A DNA stretch of 64,000 nt from Paramecium tetraurelia (Eukaryota; Ciliophora; Oligohymenophorea; Peniculida; Parameciidae): assembly GCF_000165425.1 (NCBI RefSeq), contig NW_001799122.1, forward strand, positions 133,454 to 197,453. Direction: 5' to 3'. Shown here piece by piece: positions 11,532 through 25,263 of the stretch; position 1 is the first letter of the stretch; each line of letters begins with the position of its first letter. The translations under genes and the position numbers were made by a program. The notes below the pieces were generated by a model, which was not told the DNA's origin, did no database searches, and was given only the letters and a program-made list of their open reading frames with translations.

Positions 11532-12833
11532 ATGAGTTACCCTTATGGATTTTGCTCTCCACAACGCCCCTTACCCCCATAATTATATTATTAGAATCCC
11601 ATTCCCCAATAAAGATAAGCCCCTTATTCTCTTCCACCCCCAGTAATTTTTTCAAATATCATTAATCTAGGTTTACCGCCCACCACCTGTTGGAGTGAGA
11701 CCTCCTCAATAACCTTATTATCCATAATATTAAATTCAAAATCAAGTCCCACCCAGTAATTATGGCCAAAGCCCTGTAAAACCTTAGTCAGCTTTACAAT
11801 AATCATACCCAACCCAATAACAAAATCCAAGAATCCCCAATTATCCACCTTAAGTTTATAAATAATAATAACCGGTCGTTCCAAAACCCCAACCACCATG
11901 ATAATAAATTCCACCTTAATAAAGAGGAACAGCTCAATATCCTTATTAGCCATAATAATAATTAGTCTAGAAGTAGTAGCCCCAGTAATAGTAACCCCAG
12001 TACTAACAACCTGGGTAGTAAAATCAGAATAAGGTTGTTTAGCCTCCAAAATAGCCTTATTAATAATAATATGTACCAAGTTAACCAAAACCTTAATCAC
12101 ATCCTTCCTAACATAGACCTGAGTAGCAAAATTAATAAATTCCATAATAATAACAATAACAATAAGTCAATAAACCTCCTTAACAATATAAATAACCATA
12201 ATAATCTTAGAAGGATGATGACTTGGAAAAGAAATTCTAAGATGCCATTGATAGAACAAGAGATCTTGTGTAAAAATATTAAAACCCATAAACAAAATAA
12301 CCTTAGTAACAACAACAATAACCAAATCCATAACCAAAATAAGAGTAACATACAAATCAACCTTAAGTTGATGATAACTAGTTATAAGAATTAGCACTCT
12401 AATATGAGGATGGCTATATCTACAGAGGCTAGGGTTACGAACCAGCCACTAGAGAAGGTTATGGTGTTCTAACTGATTAAGACGATAATCCAGTTTATGA
12501 TGGTCAATGGAAGGATAATCAATATCATGGCCAAGGCAAGTTGATCAATGTTCAAGCAGAACAGATTGATGGTCCTTTTGATTATTAAGATTTAAGTGTG
12601 ATTGAAAATGGATGGCTTGGATATGAAGGTAATCTAATAATAATTATGAATTAGGTGATTTCTTAGAAGGTAAAATGAATGGTTTTGGAAAATTATAACT
12701 TACAAATGGAGAGATGTTTGAAGGCTAATTTTAAGACGGTATGATCGATGGCGAAGGCGTGTTTTCTGCTGTGAATGGCCAAACTATTAAAGGATTATGG
12801 AGGGAAGGAGTATTAACTTAAGTTTTTGCTTGA
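11532..12833 (+). CDS. Pro/Gln/Tyr-rich MORN-repeat protein, frame broken by one TGA
   Basis: The N-terminal half is low-complexity Pro/Gln/Tyr (MSYPYGFCSPQRPLPPQ...); the C-terminal half has MORN-like units (YDGQWKDNQYHGQGK, FLEGKMNGFGK, FEGQFQDGMIDGEG). Introns at the end of the first exon (28 nt, ending CTAG) and within the MORN region fit the frame. One in-frame TGA lies at 11899-11901 in the Pro/Gln stretch, while the same frame stays open for about 300 codons on either side of it. Either the true product is short, a splice removes it, TGA is read through, or it is a sequence error or a recent mutation. It lies next to the MORN kinase-like gene and may share ancestry with its C-terminus. 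Confidence 0.6.
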
Positions 12834-12864
12834 TTCGAACATTCAATATATAAATTAAATTTTA

Positions 12865-14308
12865 TGTTATATGATAGTAAAAGTTCCAAGATTTTCTCAC
12901 CTCCAAAGATATTCTCTGAATTAGATAAGAAGTATCAATCTCTCTATTTATTCTTCTTTTAAGGAGGAATGATGCCATGGATACTGTTTAACATCAACAT
13001 GGCGAAGTGTAAAATTATATTGATCAAGTGAATGATAAAACTTTGATAGCAATTTAAATGGAAGTATGTAAATATCACATAATCATAGGAATAAAGACTA
13101 AATCAAAGATATTTTCATTTGCTTAATTAACTTGAAAAAACTAAGTTGCAAATCATCAAATTAGAAGAAAAATTGAGATAGCAAAACGAGTAATAAATAT
13201 TATATTCTATTGCTTAGTCTTGAAAATCATCCCCAGATTAAATAAATCATTAGTGAATTATCGAAGGTAGATCAATATCGATTAGCATTAATCAAAAAAG
13301 TACTGCTCCTATTATTTATTAGACTTAACAATTAACACAAGAATTGCAATTAAACCAATTTACTATCAAAGAACTAAAAGAACAAGTTTAAAATAGACGT
13401 CTCGAAATCAGAGATTGCGTAAGGGATTGTTGGCAAATCTAATAGTAAATTCTGAACTATAAGTCTAATTACACTTAATCTACATCTAGAACGGTAATTT
13501 ATGGAAATTTATTGATTAGCAAAGAATTCAATTACAAAGTCTCGATATCAGTAGTAATCGAAGCAATATCAATCTATTTATAACTAATGAAGATACACAG
13601 ACTAACCGGTTGAGTTTATCATAATTACCTCCAATTAAGCTAAAAATGCACTCTAAAAGTAGATTATTAGAGGTTCTTCAGAAGGCTACTTTTAGGGGAT
13701 AACAATAAGTAATACTAATTGAACATTTTATTTATTTAGCCTGTTAATGACATTGTAGAAATATATAAATAAATAAATATTTTGAGGAGAAGAGTTATTG
13801 AACAAACGCAAGAGATGAAAAAGAAATAGAATTAATACAGTTCTATAAGAAATTTACTTGTTTATTGTGCGAATCTTTCTTTAAAATAGTTCAAAAATAA
13901 ATAGAAAATTACAAACAACAAAGGATATGCAAATTCAATTTATTTTGATTTTAGCACTTCAATGAGTCAATCAATTACTGAGCACTCAAGTAATCCAAAT
14001 AGAGAGAGGAAAATTTAGAATATTTTATATGATACTCTTTAATAAATAATGGTCAATATGATTGATGTATAACAAAAAAACTAGTAAAACACAACAGAAG
14101 AGTCTATGTAATAGATTTAATTGACTATAATAGAATAAAAAATTCCATTTCTTTAGATTAATTTATGTAATTCTCTTCAGAATAGATTTTGGGATTGTTG
14201 GCACTTTAACCAAGATTGATGCAGGAGTTGTTGGAGAAATTCGAATTTAAATATAGACAATTGGGAATTCTGTCTTAGAAGATGAAAAATTTAACATAAA
14301 ATTTTTGA
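12865..14308 (+). CDS. Coiled-coil protein, unknown function
   Basis: Not recognised. About 420 residues after removing six or seven small introns (22-32 nt). The N-terminal 250 residues are charged, Gln-rich heptad-like sequence (HLLNQLEKTKLQIIKLEEKL; ELQLNQFTIKELKEQVQNRR). The C-terminus ends with a compact helical segment (QILGLLALQPRLMQELLEKF) and KNLTQNF before TGA. The last intron, inside a stretch with TGA just beyond, is needed to reach that C-terminus. Confidence 0.65.
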
Positions 14309-14424
14309 ATTTTAATTTGATCTAATATTATAGAATCAATTAGAATAATTTCATTTTATTAAATAACTTACATTGCTATTAATATTAAATTGTTAATTTT
14401 GAAATAAAACAATTATATAAAAGT

Positions 14425-15300
14425 TCATACATTAATAACTAATGATAATGCTTTAAGTACAGATGGTATGGGTGCTTGTTTCTCCTCCATTTTTTTGGTC
14501 AAATCTTTAAAAACATTCAATTCTGATTGATTTAGTTAATGCTGTTCTATAAATTATTCAATCATTTTGGTCGAATTATGATTAGTAAATAAATTTTATG
14601 GTTTAATTTCTGAATAATCTTAGGAATATGATAGTTTCTTTTTAAATTCTGTATTGGATTACATGTCTAGAGATGTTAGATTTTGAATTTGAATTGGATT
14701 TACTGTTTCTTTGAGATAATTCAAATTGCAGATTGTGAGTTCTAACTCTCTTAATTATGTTTAATGACAATCACACGATTTAACTAAAGTAAGCAATTAT
14801 TAATTGACTGATTCCAATGCAGAGATCTTTAATTAATAAATCTATAGATTACCTTTTGTTCAAGTTCAAAAACTTTCCGTTAGAGAATCAAATTCTCTCT
14901 TTAGAGTTTTTGATAATCTTCGGTTTTGTGTTTAGAGGAATTGTTCGTATACTCCCTACTGTTGATTGTGCTCTTTTGAGTAGATTCAATTTCAGGGTTG
15001 TGATACACTAGGTTCTATTTGTATAAATACATTGTTTATTCATGTAAGATATATTATCATTCTCTTACATTTTTGCCAAAACCTATGCAATAGCTTATTA
15101 TGATTAGGAGATGCTGATTTGTTTATTTTTTTGTAAAGTAGACAATCTAGGGTTGATGGGAGATCTATTAAAATAAAGATAATTTACTTTTCGTTTGGAG
15201 ATGTTTTCCTTAATTTGTCTGAACTGTCACTCAAATTTATTGTTGCTTTTCTAGCAGATAAAATGGCATTTTATTATTATAAAAATAGAGCATTTTGCAT
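14425..15300 (-). CDS. Coiled-coil protein, unknown function
   Basis: About 265 residues, not recognised. N-terminus MQNALFLQQQNAILSARKA; a Ser/Asn-rich middle; a coiled coil (YQKLQRENLILQRKVFELEQ) that continues after a 26-nt intron; then KPQNLFTNHNSTKMIEQFIE and a C-terminal helix ending SLVINV. Three introns of 23, 23 and 26 nt restore one frame from the ATG at 15300 to TGA at 14425-14427. Convergent with the coiled-coil gene that ends at 14308. Confidence 0.68.
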
Positions 15301-15566
15301 CGGCAAATTGTAAACATCACTTTTTTATTAGCTGTTACCACTTATAGCCTTATCCTTAACTTATTTAGTTCTAACAAATCAAATTATTTAATACATTTTA
15401 TCCTTTGAAACACTGCTTGGATAATTTTTGGGTGGAGTCAAACTAGGAACTCTCTTTGTTGATAAGATGTTTGACGCATTTAGTTGATAGTAACTTCTAT
15501 TAATTGGATTCATTTAGAATTTATCAATATGTTAAAATTATTAGTCAAATATTATATATAATTATA

Positions 15567-16585
15567 ATGACAATATATTTATTGTAATTAGGAAGGCTTT
15601 TTTGATTAAGAATCTTCAATTATGGAAAATATATAAAACCTTGTCTTAATACAATTTTTATAAATAATATGAATTAATAATTAAAAAAATTAGCAGTCCT
15701 ATTAGTGAGTAAGAAGAAGGACCACACTTGTCTTCCAATTATGCAATAAATTAGAAATTAATTCCCTTAGCATTCATATTTAATAGATGATGAATATAAT
15801 AATGAACCTGTGGATTTAGTCGTAACCATCGGCGGGGATGGAACAATTTTGTAGAGCTCCAAAACTAGTGTAGGCATGCTTCTAGGATGTTCCAATAAAC
15901 CTTGACTCCACCCTTTGTGACATTTGGTAAAGGGACCCTAGGATTCATGTGTATCTACAGTTTAAGGGATCAATATGAGGTTCTGAAGAACTTGCAAACT
16001 CCATATAACATAGAGTTGAAGAAGAGAATTTAAGGCAGTTTGAATGGTCAATACGTCTACACTGCTTTAAATGACTTTTTCATAACCAAAGGAAATAGCA
16101 TTCATGTAGTGTGTCTAGACATCTATGTTAATGATACATTTGTGACTCAAGCCAGAGGAGGTATTACTTCAAAGTGTTATTATAGATGGCTTAATTATAA
16201 GCACTCCAACTGGTTCTACGGCCTATTGTTTGAGTGCTGGAGGTCCTTTGATTTAGAACAGAGTCCCTTGCATCGCAATAGTACCGATCTGTCCCTTGTC
16301 ATTATCATTTCGGCCTTTGATTTTGCCATTGGATGTGAAAATCAGTATAAAGATGAATGCGAATTCAAGAGGAGAAGGAGTAGTAATTTGCGACGGACAA
16401 GTACAGTATGATTTTAAGAGAAATGATTGTTTCGATATTACTCCTTCTAAAAATGATGTGCGGTGTATGTTTTTACCAGATATAACATAGTTGTTGTACC
16501 ACCCTCACACCAAGATTTGGACTGGGTCATAAAATTGCAGAGAATGCTAAACTGGAATTCTAGATTTTAATAGCCAAGAGATTGA
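15567..16585 (+). CDS. NAD kinase
   Basis: ATP-dependent NAD kinase (NAD to NADP). The diagnostic GGDGT motif sits in [12 protein letters not shown], followed by [26 protein letters not shown] (the family NE/ND motif), then [14 protein letters not shown] across an intron, and LSAGGPLI. The C-terminal half ([22 protein letters not shown]) also matches. About 300 residues. Introns: 27 nt just after the start, about 35 nt behind GGDGTIL, 26 nt splitting DG from the preceding ARG, and 26 nt near the C-terminus. The first exon is short, so the start is the least certain point. Confidence 0.9.
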
Positions 16586-16637
16586 ATTATATATAAGAGA
16601 AGTAAATAAAATATAAAATTAATTATTCATTTATTAT

Positions 16638-18246
<1,609 letters not shown>

Positions 18247-18317
18247 AATTAGAAGCTTTAAAATAGAAATTACATATGATTTATAAATTATTTATTAAAC
18301 TTCATTTCTTGAACTAT

Positions 18318-19261
18318 TCATTTCCTAAAAAATGTATTACCCTTAATGTAATTATTACTTTTATTTCCAGTGTAAGTTTATTTAAATTGCATTTTCATGT
18401 CATTGAATTAATAAGCATAATTTTATAATGAAATCTAATCAGATAACTTAGGTGAAATTGTCTAAGTCTTCATTTCATATCTCAAAGTATGTCCACTAGA
18501 TCTCCTCCCTCCACCACCACCTAATTTCATTGTATTCATAAATGTATCTAAATTCTACTTTAATCTTGGAGTTGAATTTTTCGACTCGTTTTTGCCATTA
18601 AATAAATAAGATATTTGTCTTTGTATTTCCCTCAATTTATCATCTTTGGCTTCTTATCTACTTTTTGGATATTGCTCTGGTTTGGGAGGAGATAATACTT
18701 TTAGTGGAGAACTTCTTCTATCCAAAAGTGGAGGAGTATTAAACTAATTTATAGAAAAATCTCCTTAGATATTTATGTATTTAGTAGGCGAATTGTTTGA
18801 CTTGTAACTATTAAATAAATCTGAAAACTATTATGAAGATCCTGATTTTTATAAGGTTGATTTTTAGATGACTGAAGATTTTAGTTATTAATTTGTTTAA
18901 ATATAGGATTAGACTTATTGTTTCTATTTTTAGAATTACTATCTATTTTGTTCCTATTAAATTTATTATTCAGCACTTGTCCATTATTTTTCAAATTCTT
19001 CTTATGTAATCTAGCCATTTTTTGATATGTTCAAGTATTAAAAGATAGATTGGATCTAGCTAAGATTATGTGATAATTATTTGTTTACTCTTTCTCTTTA
19101 ATACCATGATTGTTATTGAGTTCTTGAGATAGTTCATTTAACTCAATTGTCCCGTTTTTATTTGAATCAATTGAGTCAAAGGTACCCTTAAGATCTGAGA
19201 ATTTTGATTGCAGTGTTGTTTTGATCTATTTCCATAGCTAAAGAGTCTAAAGCATATCCAT
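18318..19261 (-). CDS. EF-hand protein with long Gln/Ser-rich tail
   Basis: Two EF-hands near the N-terminus: a good loop DSNKNGTIELNE and a weaker one NISKNGQITQEEF. The second appears only when a 29-nt intron (19060-19088) is removed; without it the frame ends early and a second ATG would be suggested at 19018. The joined frame then runs unbroken through a Gln-rich and Ser/Pro-rich region (SPPKPEQYPKS, LGGGGRRSSG) to TGA at 18318-18320. A calcium sensor or adaptor is plausible; no known orthologue recognised. Confidence 0.7.
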
Positions 19262-19300
19262 TCAATTGTAATAAAATAAAATAAAAATATTTTAATTGAA

Positions 19301-20033
19301 ATGCTTTTTGGATTAGTGACAAGTTAGTAGATCAAGTTTTTTGATCCCCAAACCAATGATCATTACAATGACTACACATTTGATCCAACCAAATTCAATA
19401 ATGCTAAAATAAGTGAAATTCAATAATAATTATGTAGTTGTTGCTTATCCCTTCCAATAAAATTCAATTAAAGAGAAAATAGGACAGAACCTTTAGATTG
19501 AATTTTTCAACTTAAGTGATGTACTTTAGACTAGAAATCAACAGCTTTTTAATTTGAATGATAAACAATAGCCAAAAGTTTAGTTAGAGATAGATTTCGA
19601 TAATCAAATTGTAAAAAGCTACTTTAAAACAAATGAAGGTGTAGAAATAATATCAAACAAGGAATTCGAAAGAACTTTTACTCCAACATAAGATATCGAA
19701 GATCAATATTATCATTTTCTCAAGAAGTATGAAATAAAGAATTAATATAGAAATGTGAATCAATTACCATAATTTAAGGATGCTCTAAATTTAACCAATA
19801 TCTAAGCATTTTCAAAGGAAAATTCATAAATCATATACTCAAATATAAGCAATAATTTAATTTGCGATCTTGTTATATCTAATTTGGCAACTAGTGTGAT
19901 CATTATTAGCAAAAATGTTCAAAACTTTTCATCATTAAATTTTGTTAAGGATAGACAATACTTTAAGTAACTTTTCTGCGATATTTCAATCCGAATAATT
20001 AGTGAATAAGGTTCTTTATTTGATTACATATGA
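19301..20033 (+). CDS. Hypothetical protein
   Basis: About 235 residues, not recognised. Begins MLFGLVTSQQIKFFDP; a 25-nt intron (GTGAAA...GTAG) joins NNAKI to IVAYPFQQNSIKEKIGQ. Mixed composition suggesting a globular, beta-rich protein (VQLEIDFDNQIVKSYF; LICDLVISNLATSVIII). Ends SLFDYI. Its start lies only 40 bases from the start of the divergent EF-hand gene. Confidence 0.6.
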
Positions 20034-20094
20034 TGTATATTGATTATTCCAATAATATGTATTGATTTCTATAATTGATATAATAAAACTATTA

Positions 20095-20934
20095 TCACAA
20101 CTAATCATTGAGTTCTGTAATCTGTTTATATCTCCATTGGTTTATGTATATAGAGTTTATGATCATTGCCACAGAACATGCTATTTCTAAAATCACAGTA
20201 AAATTGTAAAATGAAAATGAACATTCCATTTATCCCTATGGTTGTTATAAATCAAAAATACTTTCATTTTTTCTTCAATCTAAAACTCTTCCTGCAAATT
20301 ACATAGATTGTAGTTATTTATTTAAGAAGTTCTAATTGAAACATAATCGAAATATGCAGATATTAACTAAACTATTTATAAAATAAATACTAAAAGTATT
20401 GCAAATGAGATCCCTATCTAGAAACTTAGTTCTGCATACTTTTTATTGGTCTTTCGTAATGCATAAATTCCAATGAGTGTACTAGATATGGACAATAAGA
20501 TGAAGCACAATCTAATTTCTGAAATTGCTATTTCCCAGGGACATTCAATCTTGAATATAAATTATAAATTACTATAGCACTTGCTTGTAGATCCTTTTTA
20601 ACCTTCAAGAAAATTTCAGATCTTATTGGTCCACTAATAGTCTTGCAATTCATTGTTCTTCTCATTTCAACGCAAATATAATGGCCTCCTGTTAATGGAT
20701 AGATGATTAAGAATACTATTATTAGCGGATTCGATCTCACAAGTCCATTTGTCATCTGACCCCACAATACTGTAAAAAAGCAAAATACATAATAAACCCT
20801 TAAGATCAATTCATTTAATATACCAAAGCAACCAAATTAACAATCAAGCTTTTTTTAGTGTTTCCATCACTTTCATACAACAATTTTTTAGCTTGCCAGA
20901 TTTCTTTATTAGTCTTTGCTTAGAGGTCAAGCAT
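20095..20934 (-). CDS. Four-transmembrane protein, tetraspanin-like topology
   Basis: Four hydrophobic helices are visible: SLIVNLVALGLLCILLFYSI, RLCFILLSISSTLIGIYAL, IGISFAILLVFILQIVQLI and FTVILEIACSVAMIINSIYI. Between the first and second is a polar loop with several cysteines (DDKWTCEIE, GHYICVE, MNCKTI, ECPWE), which resembles an extracellular loop with disulphides. Four introns of 23-28 nt are needed. Topology recalls tetraspanins, but the CCG motif is absent, so family membership is unproven. Confidence 0.62.
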
Positions 20935-21452
20935 ATTTTAATACGTGTAAAATATTATTAATAATTTTTCTATTCACAATATTTCTAAAAAATAGCTAAC
21001 AAAATTCATTTTAAATAAAATAACGTTTTAAATTCAATGTAAATCAAGCATTAAAAATTATTTGGTAAAATAGAATTTAATAAATGCATTATTTTTACCG
21101 TCTGTTTATAAAGCAGAATCAATCCATTGAATTTTATTAAAAGGTGAACTCGACTCAATAATTATCAATCAAAAATATCTGAAAAGCACTCAGATTATTG
21201 ATCTTTGGTTCTACTTTTAATCTGTATTATTTTGACTGAAAATAAAAGTGTAATACTATTACTGAAAGACAATGCATGAAATGAAAATAACGAAGATTAT
21301 CTGACTGATATTATGTTGATTGCATTTACAGTGAAATTGTATTGATAACTATAAATAGAATACAAGAGTTTCTATCAATTATCAATCTTATCTCAAGTTT
21401 TTGATATTATATTATTAAAATAGTTTATAAATAATAAATATTTCTGTTGTTA
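20935..21452. other. Intergenic, AT-rich
   Basis: About 520 bases between divergent genes. No ORF, RNA gene or repeat supported. Confidence 0.45.
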
Positions 21453-22469
21453 ATGTTTTATAAAACTAATTTAGTATCTCCTAACAGAACCTAATCTCCA
21501 GTTGTTGTTCACAAATAATCGATAGGTCAAGTAAATAATCCTCTTTTAACTTAATAATAATACCAACCATAAACATACTATGCATCATCGAAAACAACGC
21601 CAATAAAAAATTTAGAATAGAAGTTTGAAGTGATAAAATAAAATATAACAATACCTACTTAAAGTTAAATGTCTCCTGAAAGAAATAAATTATTAGTAGC
21701 TAATGAATTTGATATGCAAGTCTTACGCAATGACATCACATTCAGGGAATAAAAGATCATTTCATTACAAAAAGCACTCGATTTGTCCAATGATGATAGA
21801 ATTAGATTAAGATCTGCTTTGGAGTAAAAGTCTAATGCCTGTGTCAATAAAGAAAGAGAAATTGCCAAATTACTAGCAACTATTCATTAAATGGAATTTA
21901 AGAAAACAGAAAGCCAAATTGTAAGAGACCTTCAACTGCAAATAGAAACTCTCAAAATATTTATTTAAGAGAATGCTTTGGATAGGTCTAATTTCAAGAA
22001 TGAAGATACTAATAATTTGAAGTCCAAAATGAATCTCCTTTAGGAAGAGTTGACATAACAAATAAATAAAAATGATTCTTAGTAATAATACATAAATGAA
22101 CTTATGAATTAAAATAAGGAGTTGTCTTAGAAGTATAATGAGAAGTGTTTTGAATTATAAAAGTTGGAAATGTAATTGGATCAAATTAAAATATTATAAA
22201 ATGAACTCAGAGGCAAGGATGAAGAAATAGAAATATTAAAAGGAGAACTCAACAATGATAGTACATCCAATTATACCAAAGAATAATGCTCTTTTGATCA
22301 ATAAAATGAAATATAAAAGTTTCTTTCTCAGATTAAATAACAGTATTTGGAAGATTCTCCAAAAAGAGACACTGATGACTAAGATTCAATGAATGTATAT
22401 AGACATATATACAGTTTTCAATCTACTGATGACTTTAATAAAGGGGATCTTTAGAAAATAAACAAATGA
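21453..22469 (+). CDS. Coiled-coil protein, unknown function
   Basis: 338 residues with no intron needed. After a Ser/Pro/Gln-rich head (MFYKTNLVSPNRTQSPV) the protein is one long coiled coil (LLQEELTQQINKNDSQQQ; QKLEMQLDQIKILQNELRGK). Ends GDLQKINK before TGA at 22467-22469. The same frame then stays open to about 22679 with sequence of coding character (NNIDIFEIEKIQIEQQQQRI). Whether this extension is translated is unclear. Function not recognised; ciliary or cytoskeletal roles are common for such proteins in ciliates. Confidence 0.68.
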
Positions 22470-22696
22470 TTTATTATAACTATATATTTGTTGTCTAAGT
22501 AGGATGTTAAATTATTATGTTTCAATAAATTTTATAGGAGTATGTTTCTTAATAAGAATCAATTTAGTTATGATAAATAAGGGATGGACATCAATAATAT
22601 TGATATATTTGAGATTGAAAAGATATAAATTGAATAATAATAATAAAGAATATTATCTTTAAATAATGTTTTATTTTGATTACTGTTTGTAATATT

Positions 22697-23028
22697 TCAT
22701 TCTTCTGGTTCGAAAACTCCAAATGAATCTTCGAAATTGATGGCTTCTTTTAATGAACTTGTGAATGTTTAGTAATTGTTATTTATGGTGGCAGCACAAT
22801 TTTCTGTTATTTATTAAAATAGATTCATTACTGACACATTAAACATCATTTTCAGACAATTTAGTACCTTAATCAGGTTTGAATAATCTACACTTGTTTG
22901 CACATAATTTGGTCAATGATAATGTTAAACCAACAGTTATATTCTAAGTAATGGAAGTAAATAAAATAAATTACAAAGGTGTAAAGGGGAGTGTTAGGGA
23001 AATCCAAACTTTCAGAATCGTCGCTCAT
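22697..23028 (-). CDS. Small Tim-type mitochondrial chaperone (Tim9/10/8/13 family)
   Basis: About 90 residues with a twin CX3C pattern: LCANKC and, after the second intron, QCVKNC, separated by about 16 residues (RLFKPDQGTKLSENDV). This is the defining zinc-finger-like motif of small Tim proteins, which escort hydrophobic precursors across the mitochondrial intermembrane space. Introns of 32 nt (after TPLYTF) and 28 nt (inside CVKN) are required; without the second, the second CX3C is lost. Which family member it is cannot be told from the motif alone. Confidence 0.85.
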
Positions 23029-23096
23029 AAATCTTAATTAATTATATTTATTCTTTATATTTATATAAATAAATTTATATAAATAAATGAAATCGA

Positions 23097-23614
23097 GAAC
23101 TGAAATTCCAATATCGAATTAATTAACACCTTATTTGGCCAATTTGTAAGATAAATAGGATAGAGTATTAAGAATGCTTTTGAAAAAAAATAACTAATTG
23201 GAGTTCAAACAAATAAAGGTTGTTTAGAAATAAACATTAAAACATAAATCGCAACATTTTTAATTGCCATAAATTTAGAATGCTGATTTTAATGAAAACA
23301 AAGACAGAAAATACAGAAAATATAAAAATTTTTATTATTCAGATTAAAAATCACAGTAACAGGAATATAATTTGGAATCTAGAGTATAAGAAATTTTGGA
23401 TAAAATATGTCATGTAAGGAAAAAATAGATCAACGATTTTAGACCTGAATCGAATCTGATGAAGAGAAAAGGTTATTCAGTTGATTTACCTAAATAGCAT
23501 CCTTCCATCTTATAACAGAGACAAAAAAGTGTATAACAAAATACATTTAACTACTTCTTGTAGCCAACTCAATTGAATTCTGAGTCAGATTGGCTCGAGT
23601 TTGTTTTTGGTTGA
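23097..23614 (+). CDS. Hypothetical basic protein
   Basis: 172 residues, single exon, not recognised. Starts MKSRTEIPISNQLTPYLANL. Lys/Gln-rich middle, then RPESNLMKRKGYSVDLP and an aromatic-acidic C-terminus SDWLEFVFG. Divergent from the Tim gene, with start codons 68 bases apart. Confidence 0.55.
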
Positions 23615-23716
23615 GCAACATCCTCACTTATTTAATGATTATCTATATAATTTATGCACTTATGATATGATTTTAAGATATTAATTTTTTTTACATCTTT
23701 TTTTTTAAATTATCTC

Positions 23717-24748
23717 ATGCTTCCTATTGTATACGCAACTTCCTACATCAATTATCCATAACTCAATCTTTAACAACTTTATCCCGTTCCAACTTAATAC
23801 TATAATATGATTCCAACAAAAGTTATGTGTGATTAAGCCTGTCAATTCCCGGAGATTACTTTTAATGAAGAAGTTTCTGAAAATACTGATTAAAATCGCT
23901 AAACTCACTCTAAAGAAGCTTTGGTCCTGCAAGAACTCAACCTGTTGCTTTTATATTTGTAGAAGAACATTTCCTTGCTCAAAGAAAAGACTTTTGAAAA
24001 ATTTGCTAGTGAGAATTTGAGAGTATATCTTATCACTATTATAATTAGAATCTAATATCCATACATTGTGACATACCGAATATCATTAAGAAGAGATACA
24101 TCCAGGTAAATAAAACTAAGGAGGAAATGACAAAATTCATTATTAGAAGATGTTTCCAATTCATCAAAACTTAAATTAACTACCAAGAAAAAGAAAGTCT
24201 TGGAGCAGAAGAAAGAGATCGTCTTTTTTATCACACCTTCTTTTCAAGTGATAAAGAATTTATGAACACATTAGAAAATGGCACTATCGATGACCTCATA
24301 CCATTTAGAAAAGAATCAAAACTCAAAACTATTAATGATGCTTATTTAAATAAACTTTTCAAATCACAAAAGTTTTCTTATTACTATCAGAAATTTTTAA
24401 GTAACTCAATCTTTTACTTATACTAGATGAATTTCAAACCATATGTTAACATGAAAATGAAGAGAAAATTGAGAAAATGACTAAATAAATTTTAAAAATC
24501 ATCATCGCAAGAGATTACGATGTACAATATTTATCCCCTATTAAAATAGAAAATTAAGTCTTATCGAAGATTTCCATGGAAAGATCATGAATTTAACAAA
24601 TGTGAAAATAGAGCATAAGAAATCTATTCAAAATATCATTCATAGAAAATCAGTATTTGTAAATATTTAATTAGAAAATGAAAAGAAACTTTTGAAAAAG
24701 GAATTAATTAAGTTAGAACACATAGAAATATCTGAATCTATTAAATGA
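23717..24748 (+). CDS. Hypothetical protein
   Basis: About 300 residues, not recognised. Begins MLPIVYATSYINYP; a polar middle (ALVLQELNLLLLYLQKNISL); after a 27-nt intron, KKRYIQVNKTKEEMTKFIIRR and FQFIKTQINYQEKESLGAEE. Further introns (26, 29 and 22 nt) connect NEFQTICQHENEEKIEK, ARDYDKIKSYRRFPWKDH and a charged C-terminal helix ending IEISESIK. Several alternative frames are open around the last two introns, so the C-terminal third is less certain. Confidence 0.55.
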
Positions 24749-25263
24749 ACATTATAAAAATATGGACATCCAATTATATTTATATATATTCAAAGATAAT
24801 CAAATCCATACATGTGTCCGTTCTTCAGATTTTTTATTTTCATTATTTATATCCATAATAAATGAAAAAAGTGATAAATTGATTTTTAAAATTATTTTAA
24901 ACCTTCAACAATTAATACAAAATAATAAAAATATATTACTTTATTAAATATTATTTTAGTAAAACTAAGTAATAAATGTATATTAAACCCCAATTTAGTG
25001 TACCCATCATACTCTCTATTTTATCCCCTACGGATGTTAGTTATAAATTTAACACCATAATTAGATTGATCTGCTTTGTTTTTCATAAATTTAATCCATA
25101 ATTTTGAATATATCTGTAAGATTAACTAAAAATTGATGTATATTATATGTATATAAATAACTTATTATCAAATTGCTTTAAAAGGATGATTCAGAACATA
25201 AGCAAATATATGGGTATTAAAATGAGAGAAAATTATTATGTTAATTATGATGTATAAATTAAA
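24749..25263. other. Gap with weak minus-strand coding signal
   Basis: About 515 bases. On the minus strand around 25000-25180 two overlapping frames look protein-like (for example NLTDIFKIMDQIYEKQ and DQSNYGVKFITNIRRG), but neither has a clear start and splicing could not be settled. A 61-codon plus-strand ORF at 24762 has no other support. Possibly a gene remnant. Confidence 0.25.

Noticed and set aside
11624-12397. Several overlapping ORFs on both strands, up to 173 codons
   Set aside because: They shadow the low-complexity Pro/Gln/Tyr region of the MORN gene; repeats of TAA/CCA leave all frames open.
19016-19018. Separate gene starting MARLHKKNLKNN on the minus strand
   Set aside because: Only 12 bases behind a stop; removing one 29-nt intron merges it with the EF-hand ORF and adds a second EF-hand, which is a better model.
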